From Torymus aiolomorphi (taxonomy: Eukaryota > Arthropoda > Insecta > Hymenoptera > Torymidae): DNA of 64,000 nt. The notes below the pieces were generated by a model. The model saw nothing but the letters and a program-made list of their open reading frames with translations, made no database searches and was not told the DNA's origin. Position numbers and translations under genes: made by a program. The stretch lies in assembly GCA_036365515.1 (NCBI GenBank), contig CM070874.1, positions 28,211,862 to 28,275,861 of the forward strand, given 5' to 3'. Shown here piece by piece: positions 21,894 to 34,015 of the stretch. Numbering within the stretch: the stretch's first letter is position 1; each line of letters opens with the position of its first letter.

Positions 21894-22256
21894 TAATACT
21901 AAAAACAAGCACATCTCTTTTTAGATGGTAAACAATAAGTAACTGTAATAATTTTTACTTGACGTTTTTGTGACTATTATTAAAAATCTTTTAAATAATG
22001 AAGATTAATATTTTAAAAATCTATAATTCTTTGAATATTGGTTTTTCGTAGATGTTGAATGCAACATTTTAATCTTAAATTTGCCTGAATTTTCAAGAAA
22101 AAAATTATTCTGATCTCAAAATATTGTTTTTATTTGTTTAAATTGCGTTTTTGTTTAAACAAATACATCTAAATCAAGATTCCTGCCATTTTGATAAATT
22201 GTAAACTCGAAATTTAGATTCTACGAATCAAAATCTATAAAAAAACGATGGTTACT
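21894..22256. other. AT-rich spacer, nothing recognised
   Basis: No ORF, repeat or RNA signal could be supported between the palindromic transposon and the GC-rich region upstream of the LINE. Confidence 0.5.
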
Positions 22257-23397
22257 TTATTCAATTGCATCACCCGGTGTAGAGGGGGAGACAGAAGCGA
22301 AAAATTTGTCGGCGCCTGGGCCAGCTAGAATCGCTAGAAACTGAAAAACGGCTCGCAAGCAGCAAAGACACCCAGTCCACGCGTGCGCTGATATAACAGC
22401 AATGCCGTCGGCGCCACAACCGCGAGCCGTAGGTCCCGCCTCCCTTCCCCTTCGGCCGCTTGCTGTTTGCAACTTCTGCATACTTTTCTCAAGCTTAATT
22501 TTATCTAATGCAAAAAAGTGACAAGTCATTCTTATGTAAAATTTCACGCCTTACAACTTTTGTGTTGGACTTTTTTCGATATCTCTTATAGTTCGCGAGT
22601 TATAAGCGAAAAACTATTTTCGGGGGTGGTTTTTTTTTTGACAAATTAGGGGTGACGCCGGCGTTTTTGGAGGCTGCATTTTTGACCATCGTTTCTAGAC
22701 GATGTGTTTTATCAAATATCCAAAATGCAGCCGTTCCCTCGAAAAAGCCGATTTCAGACCTTCGTTTACTGAACAGCGCGTCGGCGCTGTCTTGCCGTGG
22801 GCAGATTCGGCGGTCTCGGTGCTCGTGCACTCGCGACAGCCATTGTGGCCTATATCTATACTTAAATACTGTAGGCGCTTGGCTCTCCCGTGCGCCGCGC
22901 CGTCGCCGCATCTCGAGCACAGACCCTGCTGTCGCCCCGTCGTCTGCGCTCTCTATGCCTATGCGGCAGCTATAGCTTGCGGCTCGCTCAACCGGCCGAG
23001 TGTTTATGTTTCGCCGCGTTACGACTTTCGTCGACTTTGTTATTATCGCGACCTAGTATACGTTCCGATTACTTAGCGCTTTTGAAAACTATATATATAT
23101 ATAACTCTCTCATAATACATATTTCCATTCTCTAAGGCCTAATATATTATTGATTAAATGTTAATCAACAATCAAATACCTCAACAGTAAGAGTACAATT
23201 TCCAATTATCTTACAGTGCGATACAATTTAAAAAACATTTTTATTCAAAGAATAATTAGAATATCGCTTAACTCTATACCCGAAAGTACAATTTACAACA
23301 CGAAAATACAATTCGGCGATGCGCAAAAAAGCCTTTAATTGGTTTATTTAGAAGCAAAGAAACTAAAACGAAAATCCCAAGTCAAAAGAGTTTCAAC
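22257..23397 (+). other. GC-rich leader region upstream of LINE ORF1
   Basis: From about 22257 to 23060 the base composition rises sharply (CGGCGCC, CCGCCTCCC, CGCCGCGTTACGAC), then becomes AT-rich up to the ORF1 ATG at 23398. A GC-rich 5' UTR with an internal promoter is common in Jockey/CR1-type LINEs, but the true 5' end of the element could not be placed and part of this may be other repeat DNA. Open frames here look accidental. Confidence 0.4.
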
Positions 23398-24816
23398 ATG
23401 GCGCCGGGAGGCAAGGAGCCGCCCGATACCATCCTCACTAAATTCTGCAAATGCCACCCAACATTAGAAGTAGGAGCGGTATTGTGTTTATTGTGTGAAA
23501 ATTTTTATCACACTAATGAAATAGTGACAAAGTATAATGCAGGATGTCCAGTGAAACTCATTAGTAATTCACTAATGATTTGCCAGGACCATCCCAACGT
23601 GGCGTTAACCTCAAACTTGCCATATGGCGCGCTAAGCAGCGAGGCCAAGCAATTAATAGCACAGATCAAACTTACAACGAAGGAGCAAATCAAACAAGAA
23701 ATAATCAGTGAAATAAATCTGGAAACACTCAACAACAAACAACAAGGCCATAACGAGACAATCTACGAAGAGTTTAATGAAATTGAATCGCTAAAAATAG
23801 AAAACCAACTGCTAAAACAGTTAAACTTCGAATTACAAGATAAAAACAAAATCTTAAACGAATTACTTACCAAGGAAAAACAGGGAAAAAACAATAACTC
23901 CAAGACCTACGCAGAAGTTACATTTAAGGAAAAACCAAAAAGCAAAAGACTGCCAAAATTGATTATTACAAAAACAGACAAGAAAGACAGCACTGACTTA
24001 GAAAAGACAGTCTTACAACATTTAACTCAAGATAAAACAATTCAAACAAAAAGTGTAGCATGCAAGAACAATGATACAGTTATTATAAACTGCATGAATG
24101 AGGAAAATATTAATTCACTTGTGAATACACTAGGAGAAAAACTGTCAAGCAATTTTAAAATAGAAAAAGAGCAAATTAACAAACCTAAACTAAAGGTAAT
24201 TGAGATTGATATTGATAATAGTGATGATAGTGAGATCGAACTAGACATTAATCAGAGAAATTTTAATAACATGGAAGACAAATGCAAAGTTCTTCACGTA
24301 TACAAGAACGAAAGAACAAATAGAAAATGTGCAATTATTGAGGTAACATCTAATATTTATAAACTTATTAAAGATAACAAGAGCAGATTATTTGTCGGAC
24401 ACCAAAGTTGTAGAGTTTATGACATAATAAACACTACTCCGTGCAATAAATGTTCGAGATTCGGGCATAGCAGTAAAAAATGTACCAACAGTGCTACATG
24501 TAATAAGTGTGCAGAAGCCCACGAAACCTCTAAGTGCGCAAGTATAACAAATAAATGTGCAAACTGTGACTATAGTAATAAAAAGTTCAATACCAAATAT
24601 AATATTAACCACCGTGCAATTGATAGTGAGCTTTGTGAAATATTAAAATCAAAAATCAAAAAATACATTGAAATGACTGATTACCCGACGCAAACTACCT
24701 ACCCGAGATTCTTTGGTAAGGTAGAAAAACTACAATATCAGCGGACGGCACCGATTAGGAGAGCGAGACTTACGAGTACTGACTCGTCAACTTCGCAAGC
24801 ATCACGTAACATGTAG
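23398..24816 (+). CDS. LINE ORF1, gag-like protein with zinc fingers, 472 aa
   Basis: The N-terminus is a Cys/His-rich module (FCKCHPTLEVGAVLCLLCENFYH, then CQDH at about residue 62) that resembles the PHD-like finger found in ORF1 of some CR1-type elements. The middle (about 120-160) is charged and likely coiled-coil. The C-terminal part has gag-type knuckles: CNKCSRFGHSSKKC (CX2CX4HX4C), CNKCAEAHETSKC, and a partial CANC. Such proteins bind LINE RNA and chaperone nucleic acids in the ribonucleoprotein particle. The reading frame is intact from the ATG at 23398. It is the upstream gene of a two-ORF LINE transcript. Confidence 0.85.
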   Translation: MAPGGKEPPDTILTKFCKCHPTLEVGAVLCLLCENFYHTNEIVTKYNAGCPVKLISNSLMICQDHPNVALTSNLPYGALSSEAKQLIAQIKLTTKEQIKQEIISEINLETLNNKQQGHNETIYEEFNEIESLKIENQLLKQLNFELQDKNKILNELLTKEKQGKNNNSKTYAEVTFKEKPKSKRLPKLIITKTDKKDSTDLEKTVLQHLTQDKTIQTKSVACKNNDTVIINCMNEENINSLVNTLGEKLSSNFKIEKEQINKPKLKVIEIDIDNSDDSEIELDINQRNFNNMEDKCKVLHVYKNERTNRKCAIIEVTSNIYKLIKDNKSRLFVGHQSCRVYDIINTTPCNKCSRFGHSSKKCTNSATCNKCAEAHETSKCASITNKCANCDYSNKKFNTKYNINHRAIDSELCEILKSKIKKYIEMTDYPTQTTYPRFFGKVEKLQYQRTAPIRRARLTSTDSSTSQASRNM

Positions 24817-24865
24817 AATACAACACCAATACGAAACCTGGTGACAGCAACTTCAACTAACCAAA

Positions 24866-27725
24866 ATGGATAGCAGTATTAATATAATTGATGATTTACA
24901 AAACAATATAATTTATAGAGACTGTAAATGCGATAACATTGGTGAACTAAACAAACGTATGGCTTTAGAGAAGGAAGTAATTTTGAATGTAAATATTAGA
25001 GGCCTACATGCAAATTTTAATAACTTAATTGTATTCATTAAAAACCTTGTTATAAAGCCATGCATTATAGTTTGTAGTGAAATCAGAAAATTTGAACACC
25101 CTGAATCTTTTAACATAGCAGGGTACAAAATGTACTATAATCACGGTAATATTAATCAAAATGATGGCCTGGTAGTTTACATAAGTGAATACATTAATGA
25201 AACTACGGAAATTTTAGATATAAATAACCTCAAAATAATTAATACAAAAATTGCAATAGAAAATGATAAAGAAATAATATTATCTGCATTATATAGATGC
25301 CACAATATAAAAAAGACTGAATTCATTATAAATCTCAAAAAATTAATAGAGCATAAGAAAATATATAAAAATAACCTGATCATGGGAGATTTTAACTTTG
25401 ACATTTTAAATCAAGAAACAATTAATCAAGAATTTTTACATATACTCTTGGAAGATGGTTATTGTCCAGGGTTTTGTAATATTACCAGACCATCTGATAA
25501 AACAGGTAACTCAGGAACTTGCATAGACAATATTTTTATTAAACTAGATAAAATAGCCTATAAAACATTCACACTCAGAGTACCACTAACAGACCATTTC
25601 CCACTATTTATGCCATTAAATAAGATAAGAACAATTGAAAATGTACATAATAGAAATAGCATAAATCACAGTAAACTCAAGGCAGTTGCCTCCACTATAA
25701 ACTGGAGTGAATTGTCACAAATAAACAACACGAATATTGCTTTAAATAACCTGATTGATAAAATAAAAATATGTCTTAGCAAAGCTGAAATTACTAAAAA
25801 AACAAATAATACTAACTACATGAAACCAAGGAAAGATTGGGTAACAAAGGCAATTATGATATCATGTAAAACCAAAGAAAAACTATATAAATTATGGAAA
25901 AAAGATCCTAATAATAATAGAAAAAGAGAAGAATATAGGAAATTTACGAATATCCTTAAGGATATTATAATTAAAGCAGAGGAATTGTATGACAAAAAAC
26001 TTATAGAATCAAGCATGAATAATATGAAGAGTATGTGGAATGTGATTAATCAAAAACTTGGAAAAAATAGTAAAAAGAAAAATAACATCAACTATGTAAT
26101 AGAAAACAACAAGAAAATATCAGAGCCTAAAGAAATTGCTGAGCATTTGAACAAATATTTTTGTAACATTGGCAAAAAGTTAAGTGTTAAAATAAATCCC
26201 CCGGTAAATGAGGAAATTAAACTCCCTCCAATGAACAGCAAAAGTATATTCTTTGAGCCAACAAACCAGCATGAAATAGAAAATATCATAAATAACATGG
26301 AAAACAAAAATGGAGGAAATGATAATATTAATGCCAAGACATTAAAAACCCTGGTCGAATTCTTAGTAGACCCCTAACCCACATCTTTAACCACTGTATA
26401 GATAAGGCCATCTGGCCAGATGCCTTGAAAATAGCAGATGTAATACCCTTACATAAATCAAAAGAAAAGCATATTGCCAATAATTACAGACCTATATCTC
26501 TTATTTCTAATATAGCAAAAGTACTAGAAAAAATAATTCATAAAAGAATAATTACTTTTATCAACAAATGTGAAATACTTGCCAAAAATCAATATGGTTT
26601 TAGGAAAAACAAGAGTACAAAAGATGCGCTAACACTAATATCAAATGTAATATATGGTAAGTTAGATAAGAGTACACCAATTGCCATAATTTTTTTGGAC
26701 CTCGCCAAAGCTTTTGATACTGTAAATCATCAAATATTACTAGATAAACTATATAATTACGGTGTCAGAGGAAGTGCCCATAATCTAATAAAAAGTTATT
26801 TAGATAACAGACTACAAAAAGTAAAATTAAATAATGCAACAAGTCATCTCGAATCTGTCAACGTCGGTGTTCCACAAGGAACAATTCTGGGACCACTTCT
26901 CTTCTTACTATATATCAACGACCTGCTACTTGATATCCCGGAAGATACGCTAGTCTCATACGCAGATGACACAGCAGTAGTGACGTCGGCTAAGACGTGG
27001 AAAGAAGTTGAAACCAAAATGAACGAAACACTACACAAAATATCAGTATGGCTAGCTCTTAACAAGCTTTCCTTAAACACGGACAAAACAGTATACATTG
27101 AATTTGGGAATCAAGTTGACAGCACACCAAAAAATTTAGACATAAATATAAAGGCACAAAAATCAAAAGAGTTGATAATACCAAATATTTAGGTATAATC
27201 TTCAATAGTTATATGAGATGGAACGAACACTGCAAATATATATACAACAAAACGAAATATCTCATTTTCGTATTCTATAAGCTATCAAAACGTATGACGA
27301 CTGATGCTCTAAGGATGATTTATTACGCCCTCTTTCACAGCATAATTTCATATGGAATTATAGCATGGGGAGGAGCGTATTCTAACAGTAAAAACCTGCT
27401 CATTAAACTACAGAACAGAATACTTAAAATAATCAATAAAAACAAATTTGCAGTCGACAAAAATCCTATGAGCATAGATAAAATTTTTACTTATGAATCA
27501 CTGTCTTATCATTACGAAGTCTTACAGTCAGCATATATAAATTCCAATAACAACACTAGAAACAGAAGTATACAGATTCCAAAAAGATACTTGACCATTA
27601 GCATTAAGAAGAGTTATATTAGAGCAATAACACATTTCAATAACCTACCAAATGATTTAAAAACAATTAGAAACAAACTAAGCAGAAAACCAAAACTAAA
27701 GCAATGGATACGCGAATGTACCTGA
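24866..27725 (+). pseudogene. LINE ORF2: AP endonuclease plus reverse transcriptase, two frameshifts
   Basis: The first segment (24866-26377) contains an exonuclease-endonuclease-phosphatase domain with LMGDFNFDIL and TDHFPLF. The second (from about 26370 to 27192) holds reverse transcriptase: NYRPISLIS, YGFRKNKST, FLDLAKAFDTVNH (catalytic D), GVPQGTILGPLLFLLYIND and the active-site SYADDTAV. The third segment (27170-27725) is the thumb and C-terminal region ending in REC, without an RNase H domain. Breaks occur near 26370 and 27170-27190. In an intact copy the protein would nick DNA and copy the LINE RNA by target-primed reverse transcription. Confidence 0.9.
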
Positions 27726-28484
27726 TGCATCAAGAGTATAATTTATTAATTTACATTGGAAATAAAACCCACTACTCTCTTTAAAGTAAACAATTATGAC
27801 TACTAATTTTAATAAAATAGATTGTAATCAAGTAAAATCGCTGTTTTATGAGATTTATGGTAGAGGATAAGTATCAGTTTTCGAGCATACGTCTGCAGAA
27901 TCCAGTGAACTAAAACCACCCAGAAGGCAAGAGAATATCAAGTATGCTTTTTCTACATTGGAAGTCCATGGGGAAACAGCTTATCTTGATAAAATGATAC
28001 TTGACATTCGCACATACATTTGTGCAAATGGTTTGTGCATCTTACAACATAACCGTTCACATCGACGTATATCGAACTATAACTGGAATAAAAATGAAAA
28101 AAGTCACTAATGAAATACAAAAATTTGATAGTTATTAATGTTAAAAATTTATATAAATTGTTACTAATTTTAAACACTGTTAAATTTTCATACAAATTTT
28201 ATAAACACATACCAAAACTGAGAGTGGGCTCTGCTTAATATTCCTAGGAATATTAAGCTGCAGCAACTCTCATAGCTACTACTCAAATTATTAATCATAA
28301 GTAAATATTAACCAAATTAATTTTAGGTTAAGTTAGTTTTAGTATGCCGGACCAGCGAACAGGAATTTTTCCTCTGCTGGATTACATTGTACTTACTTTG
28401 TAATGTAAACTATGTATAATGGTTACAAACTTGTAATTTTTTGTACTTTACTCTGGTTTAAATAAATAAAAAAAAAAAAAAAAT
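27726..28484 (+). other. LINE 3' UTR and poly(A) tail
   Basis: Non-coding tail after ORF2. It includes a small palindrome TTAATATTCCTAGGAATATTAA near 28238-28259 and ends with TTTAAATAAATA and a run of A residues. The A-tract marks the 3' terminus of the insertion. Confidence 0.75.
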
Positions 28485-28906
28485 CCATACGGGCTAGGAT
28501 CATGAGCCTAAACGATTTTACAATTTGCATTTATGTGACGTAATCAAAACACCATATTCCTCTGAAATATAATTAATTATAATCTATAATATAAAAAACG
28601 TTATTATATTATACACATTTATTACTCTAGTGGAGTTGAAATTTTAATAATTTGAAAAATCATATTTTAGAATAGTTAAATTACATCAAATAATTTTTTT
28701 AAATGAATATATTTTAATATAAAATTGCATTCTGTCTGCATATTTGATTTGGCATAAAGACATTATTCAGAAGTATATATAAAATTATATTTAAAAACAT
28801 TTACGGAGAAAAATCGTAATTACTAAATTGCAAATTAAAAATAGAAAGGTTTATGCCAAAAGTCAAATTCACAAATTTTTTACATGGTTATTGGCGCGTG
28901 AGTATA
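28485..28906. other. AT-rich spacer, nothing recognised
   Basis: Sequence between the LINE tail and the GC-rich palindrome. It has long A/T runs and no supported gene. Confidence 0.5.
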
Positions 28907-29722
28907 TCGACGGCTGAGCGGAACAAGGTTGTATCTCGGCGCGCGGACGAAGAACGTCGTATTTATAGAAAATAAATGAAACGAATGTCACGAATACATA
29001 AAATGCTATACATTAATATAGAAAAAAACATGGTTACTTCTATATGTACGGCATTCGTCTTATGTACTTCATATGAATGGACCTTTCGTACTATGTGTTT
29101 TCTACAACTGTGGCAGTATGAAATTAGTTTATTCTGTATATATATTTATGTATTTTTTGCATTCTGTTAATCGTGTTTTCTGTTTTAAATCCTGTATGAT
29201 AAGCGTGCTTCTACTAATGTGGTACGCGTATTCTATTTTACATTTTCTGAAGGGTAAGGCATTTAACTATCAGCCTTTCGATATATTTAGTTCCACCCAC
29301 GAAGAACGTCGTATCTCACCGCGCGGACGAAGAACATCGTATCTCACCACGCGGATGAAGAACGTCGTATCTCACCGCACGGATGAAGAAAATAGTATCT
29401 CGGCGCGCGGACGAAAAACGTCTTATCTCACCGTATACTGGTCGTGTACGCCGCAAGAGCGCCGAGATATGACGTTCTTCGTCCGCGCGGTGAGATACGA
29501 TGTTCTTCATCCGCGTGGTGAGATACGATGTTCTTCGTCCGCGCGGTGAGATGCGACGTTCTTCATCCGCGCGGTGAGATACGACGTTACTTATTCACGC
29601 GGTGAGATACGACGTTCTTCGTCCGCGCGGTGAGATACGATGTTCTTCGTCCGCCCGCTGAGATACGACGTTCTTCATCCGTGCAGTGAGATACGACCTT
29701 GTTCCGCTCAACCGTCGATATA
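28907..29722. repeat. Palindromic GC-rich minisatellite with matching ends
   Basis: The left edge ATATCGACGGCTGAGCGGAAC (28907) is repeated inverted at about 29702-29722. Inside are repeats of about 28 bp built on GAAGAACGTCGTATCTCACCGCGCGGAC: about five in forward orientation (29299-29440) and about eight inverted (29455-29700), turning around near 29445. Open frames here are products of the repeat period. It could be a foldback transposon or an expanded MITE. Confidence 0.8.
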
Positions 29723-30045
29723 TTGAATAAATAAATTCATTGAAATAGGATTCGTTATGAAAAAAAATCTTTAAAACAAGAGTGATAATCGGGTGAGGAG
29801 AAGATTCTATCACGGCGAAGCGCGTGAAAAGGCCCTATTCCAGACGAGCGCGTAAGAAGGTGTTCTTCCCACCCGCCGAAATATCCTAAAGTTATAAAAA
29901 ATTATATAAAAAATTATAAAAAAAAATATAAAATTCTTCTTTTTTCTACATATATTTTCTACCTATTTATATTTACCGTTCTTTATGTATGCCACGAAAA
30001 AATCGACATCACGTTCTTTAGAAAGTATTTATAGAAAATTATAAA
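29723..30045. other. AT-rich spacer with a short GC-rich patch
   Basis: A patch near 29815-29880 (GCGAAGCGCGTG, GACGAGCGCGTAAG) echoes the composition of the neighbouring palindrome. No gene is supported. Confidence 0.4.
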
Positions 30046-33000
30046 AACAAAAAATTTTTTTTATAACGGACAAATAGTATTTAATTTTAACTTTTATAAA
30101 AATGCAGCGTCACGGAGATAATATTTTTCTTAATTGTAGACACATCGTATCCCATATCACATTAACCGAAAATTTAACAGGAGTTGATAGCCTAAAAAAA
30201 TTGGTATAGTATTTTTTTACCATATTCTAACAGTTTTTTTAACAACGTTTAAAAGTATAAAATTGTCTTCGTGGAGGAAATATCTAAATTTAGGCCTCTT
30301 CTTATCATTGCATAACAGTGAGTTATATGTAGTGGAACACGTTACTGGAAGTGGATTATATAAATATTTGCTTGACTTAGCTAAATAGCTGAGAACCATA
30401 GATATGTCACAGTGCTATAAAAGTTATTTTCCTCTTACGTCTCGAAAAAAATAAAAAAAATGGCTTTGAAGGCACATCTACAGGACAACGTTTCTCTGAA
30501 TGTTAAGGGGGTCAGACACCTTTAGAATTTTGTTCATAAAATAACCAGAAAAAATTTTTTTTTCATAATTAGAAATACGTAGAAGTAATATCCTAAAAAT
30601 ATATTCAATTTGTGATAAAATTAGACACAAAAAAAAAATTTTGATCGATTTTAACCAAATATATGCCCAGATCAAAATTTTTGCTCTGCTGTCGACTCCA
30701 GATTCAGGAACTGCATATATTTTAATGGGAGTGGTCCTAAAATTTTGGTATTTGATATGACTATTGACTGAAGAGTTGCATGTATCCAATATATTTGATT
30801 AAATAATTTTTTACAGTCAAAAATTGCTAAAAGATCTTCAATTTAAGTGAAATTCAGGTTTTTTAGCAATTTTTGACCGTAAAAAATTATTTAAAAGATC
30901 TTCAATTTAAGTGAAATTCAGGTTTTTTTAAGCAATTTTTCACCGTAAAAAATTATTTAATCAAGTAAAAATTGGATACATACAAATCTTCAGTCAATAG
31001 ACATATAAAATACCAAAATTTTAGGACATCTCCCATTAAAATATATGTAGTTCCTAATTCTGGAGTCGACGGCAGAGCCTAAAATTTTACATTATGTAGA
31101 AAACAGCTTTAAAGACAAAATTACTAAAATACTTCTTTATTTCTTCTTCATTATTTCTTAACTCCATCTCTGCCCTGAAATACAAAAAAGTATTGTTTTT
31201 AGCTCAAAATATTTTACATTTAGAACAAATATTCTAGTACCTGGGTTTACGGTTCATCAGACTTCGATGCTATAAGCACGCGTAACAGTCATATCCACAT
31301 CAGTCGGTCAAGTTTGTTAAGTGGTTTAAAATGATGATCCTTTGGTGCCTTTAAATCTGTATGTTTTTAATAATATTTATTACATATATTAGATTCTTAT
31401 ACACTGAGGTAAATAAAGAATGTGTTCAGAAATCCAAAATCCTTCATGCATGTTATGAAGCCAGTATCACCATAGCCAAATGCTTAAAAAAAATGTTTAT
31501 AGCAGCAACACTCCTATATTGATCTTCCTTTAATGTCTGATAGGGCGAACTTCTTTACTTGTCATTCATTATTCTTTTTCACATATAATATCATTACTTA
31601 ATAAAGAGAATACGACTGATATATATTTATTGCAGTGCATAACTGTTTTGACTTTAGAAAATAAAATGTCAATTATATCATAGTGAGATGCAGGCGATGG
31701 TTGATAATGGTAGCTTTCTGACTGAAGTGAAGGTTCCATAATGTTTTTCTGCACAATAGCATATCTTTCGCTTCCTTTAAAAGTTGATTTAAATCTGTAA
31801 TATGTGGGTTTTGTAATAGTCAGTATAGACTTAATTTTTCTTTAGTATCAATCCCTGCTATTTTAAGTATAAGGTGTCCAATAAAAGTTCATAAGTACTA
31901 AAAAGCTATTTCTAAAACTTTAATTCAACTGTCATTCGTATTATTCAAATACTTTTAAAAACTTATTTAAAATACCTTTACGTATTACATAATACACTAA
32001 ATTTTTACTCCCAAATCCGTTTGAAACAATGAAAACTAAGAACAACACTTTGTATAAAAAAGGTGCTGATGTTGATATCACAGTGTTTATATGAAATGAC
32101 AGCTGTGTGGATGGTTACATTGCTTGAGGACTTTTTCATAGGTTAAAATCAGCTCTGCTATAATAAAGGAGTGAGCTGTGAGAGGCTGTCAGTGATAAGT
32201 CAGGTTGTTACGATGCCAACTTAACTGCTATAAGTTTTAAATTCAAATTTTTATTTTTGTTAAAAATACCGTCCATAAATTATATTATTCATTTTTTATC
32301 TTTATATTAATGTTTAAAATATTATTTTTGGATTTTTTAAAGTATATATAGATATGTTTAGTGAGAATTTTAAATATATTAAGAACAGGGAAATGAAAAA
32401 AAAAATTAGTAGAAATAATATACAATTATATAAATACGTATACAAGGGGAAAAATGTAATTTGAACAAGAAACAAATGAAAAGCTTGATCAGTGTTTTGT
32501 GTATACTCTTAAAACAAAAATAGATAATGCTTTAAAACTAATTGGGACATATTCTACAAGTATTTTTTTAGTAAAATATGTCATAAAAAAAAATTGATTT
32601 TTCGCCATTTTAAAGGTATCCGACCACCTTAACAAAAATATGTACAAACTCAATTTAATAGTATCATTTTTCTTCGACACTTATAAGTCAATTTTGGAAT
32701 GAAAAGAAGTTTCATCTTTTTTTTAAATGACGAAACTTGGAAAAGATATTTAATTTTGAAGGTACATCTACAAGACAAAGTTTTCTTGTTCTTTAAGCCT
32801 TTCTGAATGTGAAAAAATGATTTACTTTTAAATCTAAAAATTAAGGATAATTTCGACACTTATAAATACTGGCATCTACCTATTTGATCTTTGCAAGAAT
32901 TATTACCTACACTGAAATTATTACTTTAAAAGTTACAGTTTTCTAAGGAATAATCGTTATTACAATTATAACTTCCCATAATAATTTGTTACACGCGATA

Positions 33001-33917
33001 ATTCAATAAATATCTGAAAATATAAAATATCAATCCTTTTTCTATTATCACATCAGCTTTACGTAATTTAATTGAAGTAACTAAGTGAATAAAGAACATC
33101 AGTCATCCCATTTAATTTTTTATTTAGTAATTATAAGAAATACGTAAAGCTGATGTGATGATTGAAACAAGATTGATATTTAATATTTTCAGATATTTAT
33201 TGAATTATCGCTAGTAGCAAATGATTGAGGGAAGTTATAATTGTAATAACGATTATTCTTTAGATAACTGTAACTTTTAAAGTCATAATTTCGGTGTAGA
33301 TAATTATTCTTGCAAAGATTAAAAGGTACATACTAGTATTTATAAGGTGTCGTCGTTTAGAGAAAAGACAAAATTATTCTTAATTTTAGATTTAAAAGTA
33401 AATAATTTTGTTGACATTCAGAAAGGTTTAAGGAACAAGAAAACTTTGTCCTGAAGATGTGCCTCTAAAAAAAATTAAAAAATTTTTTTTGAGAGATAGG
33501 AGGGAAATAACTTTTATATTACTGTGACACATCTATGGTATATATTCTCATATATTTAGCTAACTATAAGTCAAGCAAATATTTATATAATCCACTTCCA
33601 GTAACATATTCCACTACATAGAACTCACTTTTATGCAAGGATAAGCTCATGGGGCATCAGAAGAGGCCTAAATTTAGATATTTCCTTCGCGTACTGAATA
33701 CAATTTTATACGTATAAACGTTAATGAAAAAAAAAAATGCCAGAATATGGTAAAAAAACGCTGTACCAATTTTTTTAGACTTTCAACTCTTGATAAATTT
33801 TCGGTAAATGTGATTGGATACGATGTGCCTACTATTAACAAAAATACTATCTCCGCGACGCTGCATTTTTATAAAAATTAAAATTAAATACTATTTGTTC
33901 GTTATAAAAAAAAACTT
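30046..33917. repeat. Inverted-repeat block of about 3.9 kb with nested palindromes
   Basis: Outer arms of about 390 bp match in inverted orientation: 30046-30430 (TATAACGGACAAATAGTATTTAA, ATGCAGCGTC, TTTAGGCCTCTTC) and 33525-33917. Two further palindromes lie inside: one centred near 30850 (TTTCACTTAAATTGAAGATC, AATTCAGGTTTTT) and one centred near 33085 whose arms include AAATATCTGAAAATATAAAATATC and ACATCAGCTTTACGTAA. No coding sequence was recognised. It may be a foldback or non-autonomous element carrying other foldback units. Confidence 0.6.
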
Positions 33918-34015
33918 TTTTGTTTGTAAGAAACTATTGCATATTGTAGAAAAATATTGAATATATCAAATAAAAACAGTAAGCAAATTAGTAAAACTTG
34001 TTTTTCTTTTCTATA

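Larger units (their letters stand above)
23398..28484 (+). mobile_element. Non-LTR retrotransposon (CR1/L2/Jockey-like LINE), nearly full length
   Basis: ORF1 is followed after 49 nt by ORF2 with endonuclease and reverse transcriptase, then about 730 nt of 3' UTR and a terminal A-tract (28464-28484). Two frameshifts in ORF2 show that it is no longer autonomous. Target duplications could not be identified by eye. A fingered ORF1 and the RT block YRPISLISNIAKVLEKI fit the CR1/L2 to Jockey side of the LINE tree; a phylogeny would be needed to settle the clade. Confidence 0.88.

Noticed and set aside
22257..23135. Several overlapping frames in the GC-rich region before the LINE
   Set aside because: They lie on both strands in all frames, as expected from low stop-codon frequency in GC-rich DNA, and none resembles a known protein.
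29073..29813. Arginine/serine-rich frames on both strands
   Set aside because: They arise from translation of the 28-bp GC-rich repeat and have no independent coding evidence.
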